A DNA stretch of 35,465 nt from positions 1 to 35,465 of the forward strand of contig CALLXS010000045.1 of NCBI GenBank assembly GCA_937875295.1. The letters are read 5' to 3'. Shown piece by piece: positions 24,401-31,306 of this stretch. The first letter of the stretch is position 1. Each line of letters starts with the position of its first letter. The stretch comes from an uncultured bacterium (GTDB lineage: Bacteria; Bacteroidota; Ignavibacteria; Kapaibacteriales; UBA2268). Under the pieces are notes generated by a model, which saw only the letters and a list, made by a program, of their open reading frames with translations, ran no database searches and was not told the DNA's origin. Made by a program: the position numbers and the translations under genes.

Positions 24401-26015
24401 GTGGTTTGGATGGAAAATTTCAGAATTAAATTATTTTAAAATTTATGTAAAAAACAATGGCAATGGTAGAATAATTACAGTACCTCTAATGAAAAAAGGG
24501 GAAGAAGTATCGATAAATGCTTTACCCAATAATGGATACTCTTTAAAACCAGGTTCTCTAAAAGTATATAAATACGATGATACTAGTGTAGTGCTACCAA
24601 TTACAAATAACGTATTTATAATGAAAGATTTCGACATTTGTATTTCAGCTGATTTTGAAGTCAATAAATTACAAGTGAAAATTAATAATGAACAAATTAT
24701 AAATGGAAAAACGCTTGAAAAAACTCTAAACCAGACTGATTTAAGTACCATTAATAAAATTGAAATTTTTGGTGGGTTTGTTAACTACGATGATTGGTTT
24801 TGGATAAAAAATAATAAAGAAAAGTTAAGTAATTTAATTAGTTTTTCAATTTCAAATTTAGTAAATGGTGTAAGTAGTATTCCGTCATCAAATGCTCAAA
24901 AACCTTATTTCCCCGAAGCAATAGAAAATATAACAATAGAGAAACTAAATATAATTGGAAATTATGCTTTTTTTAAAAGCTTATCGCTTAAGGAAATTAA
25001 CTGTCCATCGACTACAATAATTGGAGATTATGCATTTAGTCAATGTATAAATCTTATATCTCCAAAATTCGAAAATGCAAAAATTATCAATTTTGAAGCT
25101 TTTTATATGTGTAAAAAAATGGAATCAATTTATTTTAAGAATGTAAAAACAATTCATGAAAGAGCTTTTAGAGAATGTAGTCTATTAATTAAAGTAGATT
25201 TCCCTCGTGCTCGTCATATCGGACTTGGAGCTTTTATCAATTGTACAATATTAAGAATGGGTAAATTCCCATCTGCAGTATTTATAGGAAAATTTACTTT
25301 CGATTGGTGCAATCGTTTTACACATATTTATTTACCCATTAAACCACCATATCTTGGTTATCAAGAAAATAGATATAGGAAAGGAGAAAGATATATAATT
25401 TTTGCAGATACAAATGGAAATTTTATAGAAAATATAAGTGTCGCTCAGAAAAATTATAGAGCTCAAAATGATGGAGATACAAATGACAATTTATGGTTTA
25501 ATTGGATAATCCCAGATGTAGCAGATTCAAATCACAATATATATTTTCATAATGAAATTAAAAATGGTAAAATTATGACTAGTTTAACAAATGAAATACC
25601 ACCAGGTGAGCTTATAAAAATAACATGGGTAGCAGATAACGGATATAAGTTAAAATTAAATTCATTGGAAGCATATAACTCCGATGATACAACTGTCAAA
25701 ATTACTATAACAGCTGATTCACAATTTCAAATGCTAAACTATGATGTTACAATAAAAGGAGAATTTGAGAAAATTAATTCTAATTCTGTGGAAATCAATG
25801 ATGCAATTAAAATATATCCTAATCCTGTAAGCAATGAATTATATTTTGCCAATCTTAAAAATTATGCTCTAGTAGAAATTTATAATTCTTTAGGGATATG
25901 TGTGTTGAAACAATTTATTGATCCTAATGCAAATAGCTTAAAAATAGATTTATTGCAAAGTGGTTTGTATTACGTAAAAATAGAAAATATTATTCAAAAA
26001 ATTATTAAAATATAG
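21450..26015 (+). CDS. Giant BspA-like leucine-rich-repeat surface protein A (T9SS cargo)
   Basis: The 1521-residue protein has a charged N-terminus of about 30 residues and a hydrophobic export segment at about 31-50. Four repeated modules cover residues 51-382, 388-725, 731-991 and 1072-1355. Each has a head with a D-W-x-W-L type core, then 8, 8, 4 and 6 BspA-type leucine-rich repeats ('I-G-x-x-A-F-x-N-C-x-x-L-x-x-I-x-L-P'), then a tryptophan-rich cap ending in W-F-G-W or W-Y-G-W. After modules 3 and 4 sits an InlB-B-repeat-like unit (G-Y-S-L-K-P-G-S-L, then F-I-M-K-D-F-D). The last 80 residues are a T9SS sorting tail (I-Y-P-N-P-V-S-N-E-L). AAAGGAGAAATAAAA precedes the ATG. Cell-surface adhesion is inferred from the BspA family. 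Confidence 0.85.
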   Translation: MNKLILNTLSHIFDIRRLIYRNNPIQKNYNKLILFVIIFFFFITFPAISSNLTISFTADNITSFKTDQKSLSSALEGSNLNDITQIEISKGIFEESDWRWLSQNSNNLNSLTHFHIGINIDSVCDIPHTIESQPYFNVSLQVFSANSLKSIGDFSFINCKSLSSVQIAAVVKIGKSAFRNCNLISAVNFPSLIELDESSFNNCQLLNTISCRSLSIIRDSVFYNCNQLSYMDMKFVDSIGNYSFYNCESIELINLPYAKRIGDYVFSFCQNLKIVEFQSLNSIGKYAFEECIRLYSGKFSNLAIIDKEAFKKCQSLSIIYLPEIPPKVYFSNEFIDCPISRRSIFLDSIGIPCDKLDSTYFKYKISNDGNISDEKWFGWKISRDIDSNAMMTVKFINNNDTLIQFKQNSINDAIQLNNVTNIVFIEISNGKVKQSDWTWLYYKKNNLSSLTHFIVTDSVFDVELFPENLPIQSFFGNNIKYVKIAKITKIVRLLFDGCYSLIAVSFPEAEIIDPKAFSNCTSLKEVYIPKVKKIRGEAFYSCISLVSINLDNTEIIEINAFRICSSLNNISLPSLEILGDVAFAECTSLKTAYIPKIKEIGNASFYNNLSLANIYAPNVNIINSDAFKNCSKLESVSFPKLKKIERLAFVSCSSLKLFFLPSNPPELDLNNNVGSPFALCHPIRRLVFVDTNGNPIKESSKEYKIYSSIEDENANDNLWYGWYISNYAAERNLVAKITLNNSDNELIINSEFLEGALKDINLNEINKIEIISGNFLFDSWEFLILNREKLINLTHFIINDSVSYVDYIPSTIEGMQLFSENLQYIYVAKTKGVGHNVFRECYSLRNAIFPNATYIGLNSFLNCCLLDSVFIPSAEIIDIAAFKGCFSMVSISLPHVKKMMAESFKNCYNLQTIHLSYNIPYLWKEEKLKNPNIEDLYATDNVFFNGKENKNVIFVDTNNNELLNKVDIYNHYKSYNDGNTTDEMWFGWKISELNYFKIYVKNNGNGRIITVPLMKKGEEVSINALPNNGYSLKPGSLKVYKYDDTSVVLPITNNVFIMKDFDICISADFEVNKLQVKINNEQIINGKTLEKTLNQTDLSTINKIEIFGGFVNYDDWFWIKNNKEKLSNLISFSISNLVNGVSSIPSSNAQKPYFPEAIENITIEKLNIIGNYAFFKSLSLKEINCPSTTIIGDYAFSQCINLISPKFENAKIINFEAFYMCKKMESIYFKNVKTIHERAFRECSLLIKVDFPRARHIGLGAFINCTILRMGKFPSAVFIGKFTFDWCNRFTHIYLPIKPPYLGYQENRYRKGERYIIFADTNGNFIENISVAQKNYRAQNDGDTNDNLWFNWIIPDVADSNHNIYFHNEIKNGKIMTSLTNEIPPGELIKITWVADNGYKLKLNSLEAYNSDDTTVKITITADSQFQMLNYDVTIKGEFEKINSNSVEINDAIKIYPNPVSNELYFANLKNYALVEIYNSLGICVLKQFIDPNANSLKIDLLQSGLYYVKIENIIQKIIKI
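21600..22595 (+). repeat. LRR module A1
   Basis: 332 residues with 8 leucine-rich repeats. The head core is D-W-R-W-L and the cap is D-E-K-W-F-G-W-K-I-S. Confidence 0.8.
22611..23624 (+). repeat. LRR module A2
   Basis: 338 residues with 8 repeats. The head core is D-W-T-W-L and the cap is D-N-L-W-Y-G-W-Y-I-S. Confidence 0.8.
23640..24422 (+). repeat. LRR module A3
   Basis: 261 residues with only 4 repeats, plus a charged insert of about 20 residues (L-W-K-E-E-K-L-K-N) before the cap. The head is weaker (D-S-W-E-F-L) and the cap is D-E-M-W-F-G-W-K-I-S. Confidence 0.8.
24423..24662 (+). repeat. InlB-B-repeat-like unit 1 of protein A
   Basis: An 80-residue beta unit follows module A3. It has G-N-G-R-I-I, then N-N-G-Y-S-L-K-P-G-S-L-K-V and a closing F-I-M-K-D-F-D-I-C-I-S-A-D-F, the usual end pattern of these cell-surface repeats. 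Confidence 0.65.
24663..25514 (+). repeat. LRR module A4
   Basis: 284 residues with 6 repeats. The head core is D-W-F-W-I and the cap D-N-L-W-F-N-W-I-I-P has Asn in place of the usual Gly. Confidence 0.8.
25515..25775 (+). repeat. InlB-B-repeat-like unit 2 of protein A
   Basis: An 87-residue unit alike to unit 1 (D-N-G-Y-K-L-K-L-N-S-L, then F-Q-M-L-N-Y-D-V-T-I-K-G-E-F) sits between module A4 and the sorting tail. Confidence 0.65.
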
Positions 26016-26034
26016 CTTATAGCTTAAAAAAATT

Positions 26035-29000
26035 ATGTGTAAAGTTAAATTTAAATTAATAGAATTAATAAAATATTCAGTATTTATTATTATATCTCTG
26101 ATTGTATGCAACTTGTCATTATCTGCAGATAATCTTACAATTATTATTGTTGAAAATAATACATATAATATTAAAGTTGGACAAGAATCACTCTCAAAAG
26201 CATTTGAAAATAAACAGTTAAAAGACATAAATAAATTAGAAATTATCGCAGGTGATATAGAGGCAAGCGATTGGGAATGGCTAAAAGAAAATAAAAAAAA
26301 GCTTGAAAACCTCTCCAATTTCACAATAGGAGATGGAATGGATAGTGTAGCAGATATACCCAATACTGAATCACAATATTTTGGAAATTCATTAAAACAT
26401 ATTGAGGTTTACCTAGTCAAAAATATTGGTATTAATGCCTTTCATGGTTGTCCTTATTTAATTACAGCGAAATTTCCTAATGCTACTAATATAGGAAGGT
26501 CTGCTTTTAGTAATTGCAAATGTCTTTCATCACTTTATTTCCCAGATGTTATTAATATAGAGGATAGTGCATTTTACGCTTGTAAAATCCTTACTACAAT
26601 TGCTTTTCCTAATACATTAAAAATAAGTAATAATGCTTTTAGTGAGTGTAAAGCTCTTAATTTAGTATCTTTGCCAAGAGTATCAGAAATTAAAGAAAAT
26701 GCTTTTTATAATTGCATTTCGCTTGCTGCTATTAGTCTGCCATCAATACCTCCAACAATTGCTAATCAAAATTCATTTTTAAATTGCCAAGATATAAGAA
26801 CGGTAATTTTCATTGATAAAAATGGTGAAATTTTGACATCTTTAAGCGGTGCTTACCATAGGTATATTTCAGTAGTAGATGATGATCCTAAAGATAACTT
26901 ATGGTATGGGTGGAGAGTTATATCTCCTGAAATGCAGGACAATGCTAATTTATCAATAAAAATAGTATCAAAAAGTTCTACTACAATTAAAAAGTTGTTC
27001 TCATCGCTTGAAGAAATTCTTTCTGAAAATGAATTAAAAAGTATTTTCGAAATTGAAATATTAGAAGGAAATTTTGAATCAGATGATTGGGAATGGTTAA
27101 AAGTTAATAAAGATTCTTTGAGATTTCTGGAAAAATTTGTAATTTCAGAAAAAATTAAAAATGTAGCAAATATTCCAAATACAAAAATAGGATTTCCATA
27201 TTTTAATACGAGATTGAAAACTTTAATTTTGGCAAATGTTAATCAAATAGGTGACGATGCTTTTAACGGTTGTTATTCATTAAAAAATATACACTTACCC
27301 AATGTCATTAATATAGGTAAACGAGTTTTTTATAATTGTAGTTATTTAGATTCAGTTAATCTTCCTTTAGTCGAAAGTATTGGAGATAATGCTTTTGCTT
27401 TATGTATAGGACTTAGAGTAATTGAATTACCAAAATTAATAAATCTTGAAAATGGATGCTTTAATAATTGTGCTTCCCTTTCAGGTATTAATTTGAATTT
27501 TGTTACTGAATTAAAATCAAGTTGCTTTGCAAATTGCACAAATATTGAATCTATATTTTGTCCTAAAGTATTAATAATAAGTGATAGTGTATTCTATAAT
27601 TGTAGTTCCTTGAAGGAAGTAATTTTCCCTAATTTAAAAAGTATCGGAAACTTTGCATTTAGCGAATGCAAGGCATTGTTAATTTTTAAATTTCCAGAGT
27701 TTCCTCCATCTGTTTCAAATATTAATGCATTTCAAAATTGTTCTGAACATAGAACAATTGAATTTGTTGATACAAGTGGCATTCCTATTTCAAATGTTGG
27801 TTATATAAAAGCTATGTATCAATCTGCAAATGATGGCAATTATGACGATAATTTATGGTACGGTTGTATTATAAGAACAATAACTGCTTCTTTAAGCATT
27901 GATGGAATTGACAAAATATATTTGCAGCATTCTTCACTCAAAAATATAATTATGCAAGTAGAAATTGAAAAAATAGATTCAATAGAAGTCATTGCGGGTG
28001 ATTTTATTGTTCTAGATTGGTTGTTTTTAAAACAAAAAATAAATAATTTGGAATCTTTAGAAAACTTTTCTATTACTGAAAATGTTGATACTGTATATTT
28101 TATTGAGCAGTCTGATGAAAATCCATTTTTTAATTCTGCGATAGAAAAAGTATCAATTGTAAAGCTCGATACTTTAGCAAGTTATATTTTTAGTAATTGC
28201 ATTAATCTAAAGAATATTAATTTACCAAATATAAAAGTAATTAAGAAATGTGCTTTTTTGAATTGCAAATCGCTTGATAGTGTTGAATTTCAAAATGTAG
28301 AACAAATTGAGCCAAGTGCATTTGGAAATTGTTCTTCCTTAAATATCATTAAACTTCCTAAAGTTAAAACTTTTTTTCATTATGACATATTTAGTAATTG
28401 CGAAAATATACAAAAAGCTTACTTACCAACTACACCTCCAATTGTAAAAGTAAAATATAAAATATCAAATTCACTCAATTGTAGAATCATATTAACCAAT
28501 GAAAATGGAAATATGATTGAAGATGATTCCATTTATTTTAACGCATATCGATTAGCAGAAGATGGTAATATTTATGATGATTTTTGGTTTGGATGGAATA
28601 TTCCTTATGAGGAATTAGCAGGGAATTTGAATGTGAATATCTGGACTAAACATGAAACATATAATAAAATAAATCAATCATCTCTTTCTGATGCATTAGA
28701 TGATCTAAAAGATAAAGAAATTACTAAAATTGAAATTACAAGTGGCAATTTTAATAAAGCTGATTGGATTTGGTTAAAAGATAATAATCAATATTTAAAG
28801 AATTTGAAATATTTTATAATAAGTGATTCAATTAATTCTGTCGCAGATATTCCAAACAGATATTACAATGAAGAAAATTATTTTGGTAATTTACTTGATA
28901 GTGTATATATAGCGAAATTAGATTTAATCGGAGCATACGCTTTTAGTTATTTAGCTTCTCTTAGGGTAGCTAATTTCCCAGATGTCAAATATATTGATAG

Positions 29001-29739
29001 TAAAGCTTTTGAATATTGCAAAAGTCTTCATTATATTTCATTTCCTAATTTAATTGAAATAGCTGAGTGTGCATTTTGTGATACTAGAATTTATTGGCTA
29101 GATTTACCTAAGGTAAAAAGTATAGGTTCAAGAGCTTTTAAAAATAGCACATCAATGGTTTCAATTAAAATTCCTAATGTTGAAAATATCTATGAATCAG
29201 CTTTTGAATATTGCCCAAAAATAATTTCTGTAGCTTTACCTAAGATTAAAAAGTTATCTACGATGTCATTTAATTACTGTAATAATCTTAGTGCAATGTA
29301 TTTACCAGAGACACCTCCGTTAATACTAAAAGGTTCTTATGACCCTTTTTCTAATTGCGCAAACCCGAAATATCTTTATTTTGTAGATTCTTTAGGAAAA
29401 GAATTAATTAATTACGATTCTGCTTATATAAATTATAAAATATATAATGATGGAAATACTCAGGATAATTTATGGTATGGTTGGATAATTCCAGAATTCA
29501 CAAAATATGATGAAGCAAATGATAATGAAATAAATATTTATCCTAATCCAGCCGGCAATATATTATTTATTGAAAATTGTACTTCTAATTATAATTTAAG
29601 TATTTATAATTCTTTAGGAGTACGTGTAATTAATCAACTTATTAATTCGAAATATAATAATGTAGATATTAATTTTTTAACAGCAGGATTATACTACATA
29701 AAAATAGGAAGTACTATTAAAAAATTTATTAAACTATAG
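26035..29739 (+). CDS. Giant BspA-like leucine-rich-repeat surface protein B (T9SS cargo)
   Basis: The 1234-residue paralogue of the preceding protein starts 19 bases after its stop, so they share a transcript. It has a shorter signal peptide (about 1-32, ending L-S-L-S-A-D). Four modules of the same type cover about 33-297, 302-615, 616-857 and 863-1153, with 5, 7, 4 and 6 leucine-rich repeats. It lacks the InlB-like units of protein A. The last 80 residues are a T9SS sorting tail (I-Y-P-N-P-A-G-N-I-L, then A-G-L-Y-Y-I-K-I). No strong ribosome site is seen before ATG 26035, so expression may depend on coupling to protein A. The function is probably surface binding; the partner is unknown. 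Confidence 0.85.
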   Translation: MCKVKFKLIELIKYSVFIIISLIVCNLSLSADNLTIIIVENNTYNIKVGQESLSKAFENKQLKDINKLEIIAGDIEASDWEWLKENKKKLENLSNFTIGDGMDSVADIPNTESQYFGNSLKHIEVYLVKNIGINAFHGCPYLITAKFPNATNIGRSAFSNCKCLSSLYFPDVINIEDSAFYACKILTTIAFPNTLKISNNAFSECKALNLVSLPRVSEIKENAFYNCISLAAISLPSIPPTIANQNSFLNCQDIRTVIFIDKNGEILTSLSGAYHRYISVVDDDPKDNLWYGWRVISPEMQDNANLSIKIVSKSSTTIKKLFSSLEEILSENELKSIFEIEILEGNFESDDWEWLKVNKDSLRFLEKFVISEKIKNVANIPNTKIGFPYFNTRLKTLILANVNQIGDDAFNGCYSLKNIHLPNVINIGKRVFYNCSYLDSVNLPLVESIGDNAFALCIGLRVIELPKLINLENGCFNNCASLSGINLNFVTELKSSCFANCTNIESIFCPKVLIISDSVFYNCSSLKEVIFPNLKSIGNFAFSECKALLIFKFPEFPPSVSNINAFQNCSEHRTIEFVDTSGIPISNVGYIKAMYQSANDGNYDDNLWYGCIIRTITASLSIDGIDKIYLQHSSLKNIIMQVEIEKIDSIEVIAGDFIVLDWLFLKQKINNLESLENFSITENVDTVYFIEQSDENPFFNSAIEKVSIVKLDTLASYIFSNCINLKNINLPNIKVIKKCAFLNCKSLDSVEFQNVEQIEPSAFGNCSSLNIIKLPKVKTFFHYDIFSNCENIQKAYLPTTPPIVKVKYKISNSLNCRIILTNENGNMIEDDSIYFNAYRLAEDGNIYDDFWFGWNIPYEELAGNLNVNIWTKHETYNKINQSSLSDALDDLKDKEITKIEITSGNFNKADWIWLKDNNQYLKNLKYFIISDSINSVADIPNRYYNEENYFGNLLDSVYIAKLDLIGAYAFSYLASLRVANFPDVKYIDSKAFEYCKSLHYISFPNLIEIAECAFCDTRIYWLDLPKVKSIGSRAFKNSTSMVSIKIPNVENIYESAFEYCPKIISVALPKIKKLSTMSFNYCNNLSAMYLPETPPLILKGSYDPFSNCANPKYLYFVDSLGKELINYDSAYINYKIYNDGNTQDNLWYGWIIPEFTKYDEANDNEINIYPNPAGNILFIENCTSNYNLSIYNSLGVRVINQLINSKYNNVDINFLTAGLYYIKIGSTIKKFIKL
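26131..26925 (+). repeat. LRR module B1
   Basis: 265 residues with 5 repeats. The head core is D-W-E-W-L and the cap is D-N-L-W-Y-G-W-R-V-I-S. Confidence 0.8.
26938..27879 (+). repeat. LRR module B2
   Basis: 314 residues with 7 repeats. The head core is D-W-E-W-L and the cap D-N-L-W-Y-G-C-I-I has Cys where the second Trp normally stands. Confidence 0.8.
27880..28605 (+). repeat. LRR module B3
   Basis: 242 residues with 4 repeats, the shortest module. The head core is D-W-L-F-L and the cap is D-D-F-W-F-G-W-N-I-P. Confidence 0.8.
28621..29493 (+). repeat. LRR module B4
   Basis: 291 residues with 6 repeats. The head core is D-W-I-W-L and the cap is D-N-L-W-Y-G-W-I-I-P. Confidence 0.8.
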
Positions 29740-29842
29740 AAATAATATCTTGTTTGTATATGTTTTATGTGAAAAAGAATAAATTAATAGAACTGAATTG
29801 AATTATAAATTCATCAATCTAGGAATAAATATTAAAAGAATA

Positions 29843-30451
29843 TTATTTTATTTCTTTTGGGTTTAGTGTTAATAATTTAGTGCTAAATTCATCTTTTTCT
29901 TTCAACATTTTTATGAAAGCTTCCATAATTCCATTTATAAATACACTACTTTTGCTAGTAGAATATTTTTTAGCAATATCAATAACTTCATTTATACTAA
30001 CTTTGGGTGGAATATCTGGAAAAAACATTAGCTCGCTGACAGCTATATATATCAAAAATCGGTCTATATTTGCAATGCGCTCAAGCTCCCAATTTTGAGA
30101 GTTCTTTTCAATAAAAGAATCACAAAATTCTTTGTTTTCTACACATTTTTCAATTAACGTTCTAGCAAATTCAATATATTCAGGCTTCCAAATTATAGGT
30201 TGATCTGCTTCTAACTCATATACTTCGCTTGGCTTTAATATTTTCCCATTAGAATTTTCTGTTGGCTCAGTTTCATCATCACCGAAGTTAAATAATCTAT
30301 TAAAAATATGTGGAAATTGTTGTGTCCAAGGAATTTCGGATACTTCGTAAGCATTTAAGATTTGTAAAACTTTTTCCCGTACTAATCTTCTTGATCCTTC
30401 TACAGATCTTACTTTACTTAGAGGGAAGTCATCTTCTAATTCAATTTTCAT
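29843..30451 (-). CDS. nusB: Transcription antitermination factor NusB
   Basis: The 202-residue protein has the NusB N-terminal R-R-L-V-R-E-K-V-L-Q-I-L-N-A-Y and the C-terminal core L-E-R-I-A-N-I-D-R-F-L-I-Y-I-A-V-S-E-L, then P-P-K-V-S-I-N-E-V-I-D-I-A-K-K-Y and F-I-N-G-I-M. NusB binds boxA RNA with NusE and supports rRNA antitermination. It is longer than the usual 130-160 residues. An acidic insert of about 40 residues (about 55-95, rich in Asp, Glu and Pro) lies between the two halves, and there is an N-terminal extension. It is transcribed away from sod; the 180-base gap between holds both promoters. Confidence 0.9.
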   Translation of the reverse strand: MKIELEDDFPLSKVRSVEGSRRLVREKVLQILNAYEVSEIPWTQQFPHIFNRLFNFGDDETEPTENSNGKILKPSEVYELEADQPIIWKPEYIEFARTLIEKCVENKEFCDSFIEKNSQNWELERIANIDRFLIYIAVSELMFFPDIPPKVSINEVIDIAKKYSTSKSSVFINGIMEAFIKMLKEKDEFSTKLLTLNPKEIK

Positions 30452-30632
30452 TCAATAATACTAAAAGTAAAAAACGTATACAAAAATACGTAAATTATCA
30501 ATATAAATTGTAAAAGTTAAAGATATTTTGAAAAAATACAGAATTTAAAATAAAAATGATTTTATGCGTTTTTAACAATAGATAGAATGAATTATGAAAT
30601 TCAATATTTTTACAATATACAAAGGATAAATT

Positions 30633-31208
30633 ATGTTCCAACTACCAAATCTTCCTTATAAGCCAAGTGATTTTAAAGGCGTTTTTTCTGAAGAAACATT
30701 TGAATATCACCATGGGAAGCATCATCAAGCATACGTTACAAATTTAAATAATCTAATCAAAGGCAATGAATTTGAAAATATGGACCTTGTAGATATAATT
30801 AAAAAAGCACAAGGTGGTGTATTTAATAATGCTGCACAACATTTCAATCACTCTTTCTTCTGGAATTGCCTTTCGCCAAATGGAGGTGGAGCTCCAACTG
30901 GTAAAATTTTAGAAGAAATTAATTCTGTATTTGGATCTTTTGATAAATTCAAAGAAGCTTTTACAAATTCATCTGCTACTTTATTTGGTAGCGGTTGGGC
31001 TTGGTTAGTTAAAAATTCAGATGGTAAATTAGAAATAGTACAGAAATCAAATGCTGGTACTCCAATTACTGAAAATCAAACCCCAATTCTTACTTTAGAT
31101 GTATGGGAACATGCTTATTATATAGATTATAGAAATGCAAGACCTAAATTTATTGAAAAATTCTGGGATACTGTAAATTGGGATTTCGCAAATTCTAATT
31201 TAAAATAA
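30633..31208 (+). CDS. sodB: Superoxide dismutase, Fe type
   Basis: The 191-residue enzyme converts superoxide to oxygen and peroxide in the cytoplasm; no signal peptide is seen. Metal ligands are visible: His26 (E-Y-H-H-G-K-H-H), His73 (Q-H-F-N-H-S-F-F-W), and Asp and His in D-V-W-E-H-A-Y-Y-I-D-Y. Gln69 in N-N-A-A-Q is the position of the iron-type active-site glutamine, so an Fe or cambialistic enzyme is likely. AAAGGATAAATT precedes the ATG. Length is typical for the iron form. Confidence 0.96.
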   Translation: MFQLPNLPYKPSDFKGVFSEETFEYHHGKHHQAYVTNLNNLIKGNEFENMDLVDIIKKAQGGVFNNAAQHFNHSFFWNCLSPNGGGAPTGKILEEINSVFGSFDKFKEAFTNSSATLFGSGWAWLVKNSDGKLEIVQKSNAGTPITENQTPILTLDVWEHAYYIDYRNARPKFIEKFWDTVNWDFANSNLK

Positions 31209-31235
31209 AGATTATTAAAATAAATTAATATAAAA

Positions 31236-31270
31236 ATACCCCACTACTTTAGAAAATAGTGGGGTATATT
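31236..31270. terminator. Bidirectional terminator between sodB and the OmpA-type gene
   Basis: An 11-bp perfect stem (31236-31246 with 31257-31267) lies between two genes that converge, with A/T-rich flanks on both sides. Confidence 0.8.
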
Positions 31271-31306
31271 TATTTTTGACGGAAAACGATCCTTAGCAGT
31301 AGAAAT

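Noticed and set aside
21600..29493. Regular repeats that could be taken for a CRISPR array or DNA satellite.
   Set aside because: The period of about 69 bases matches a 23-residue protein repeat that varies at DNA level and stays in frame. There are no identical direct repeats with unique spacers.
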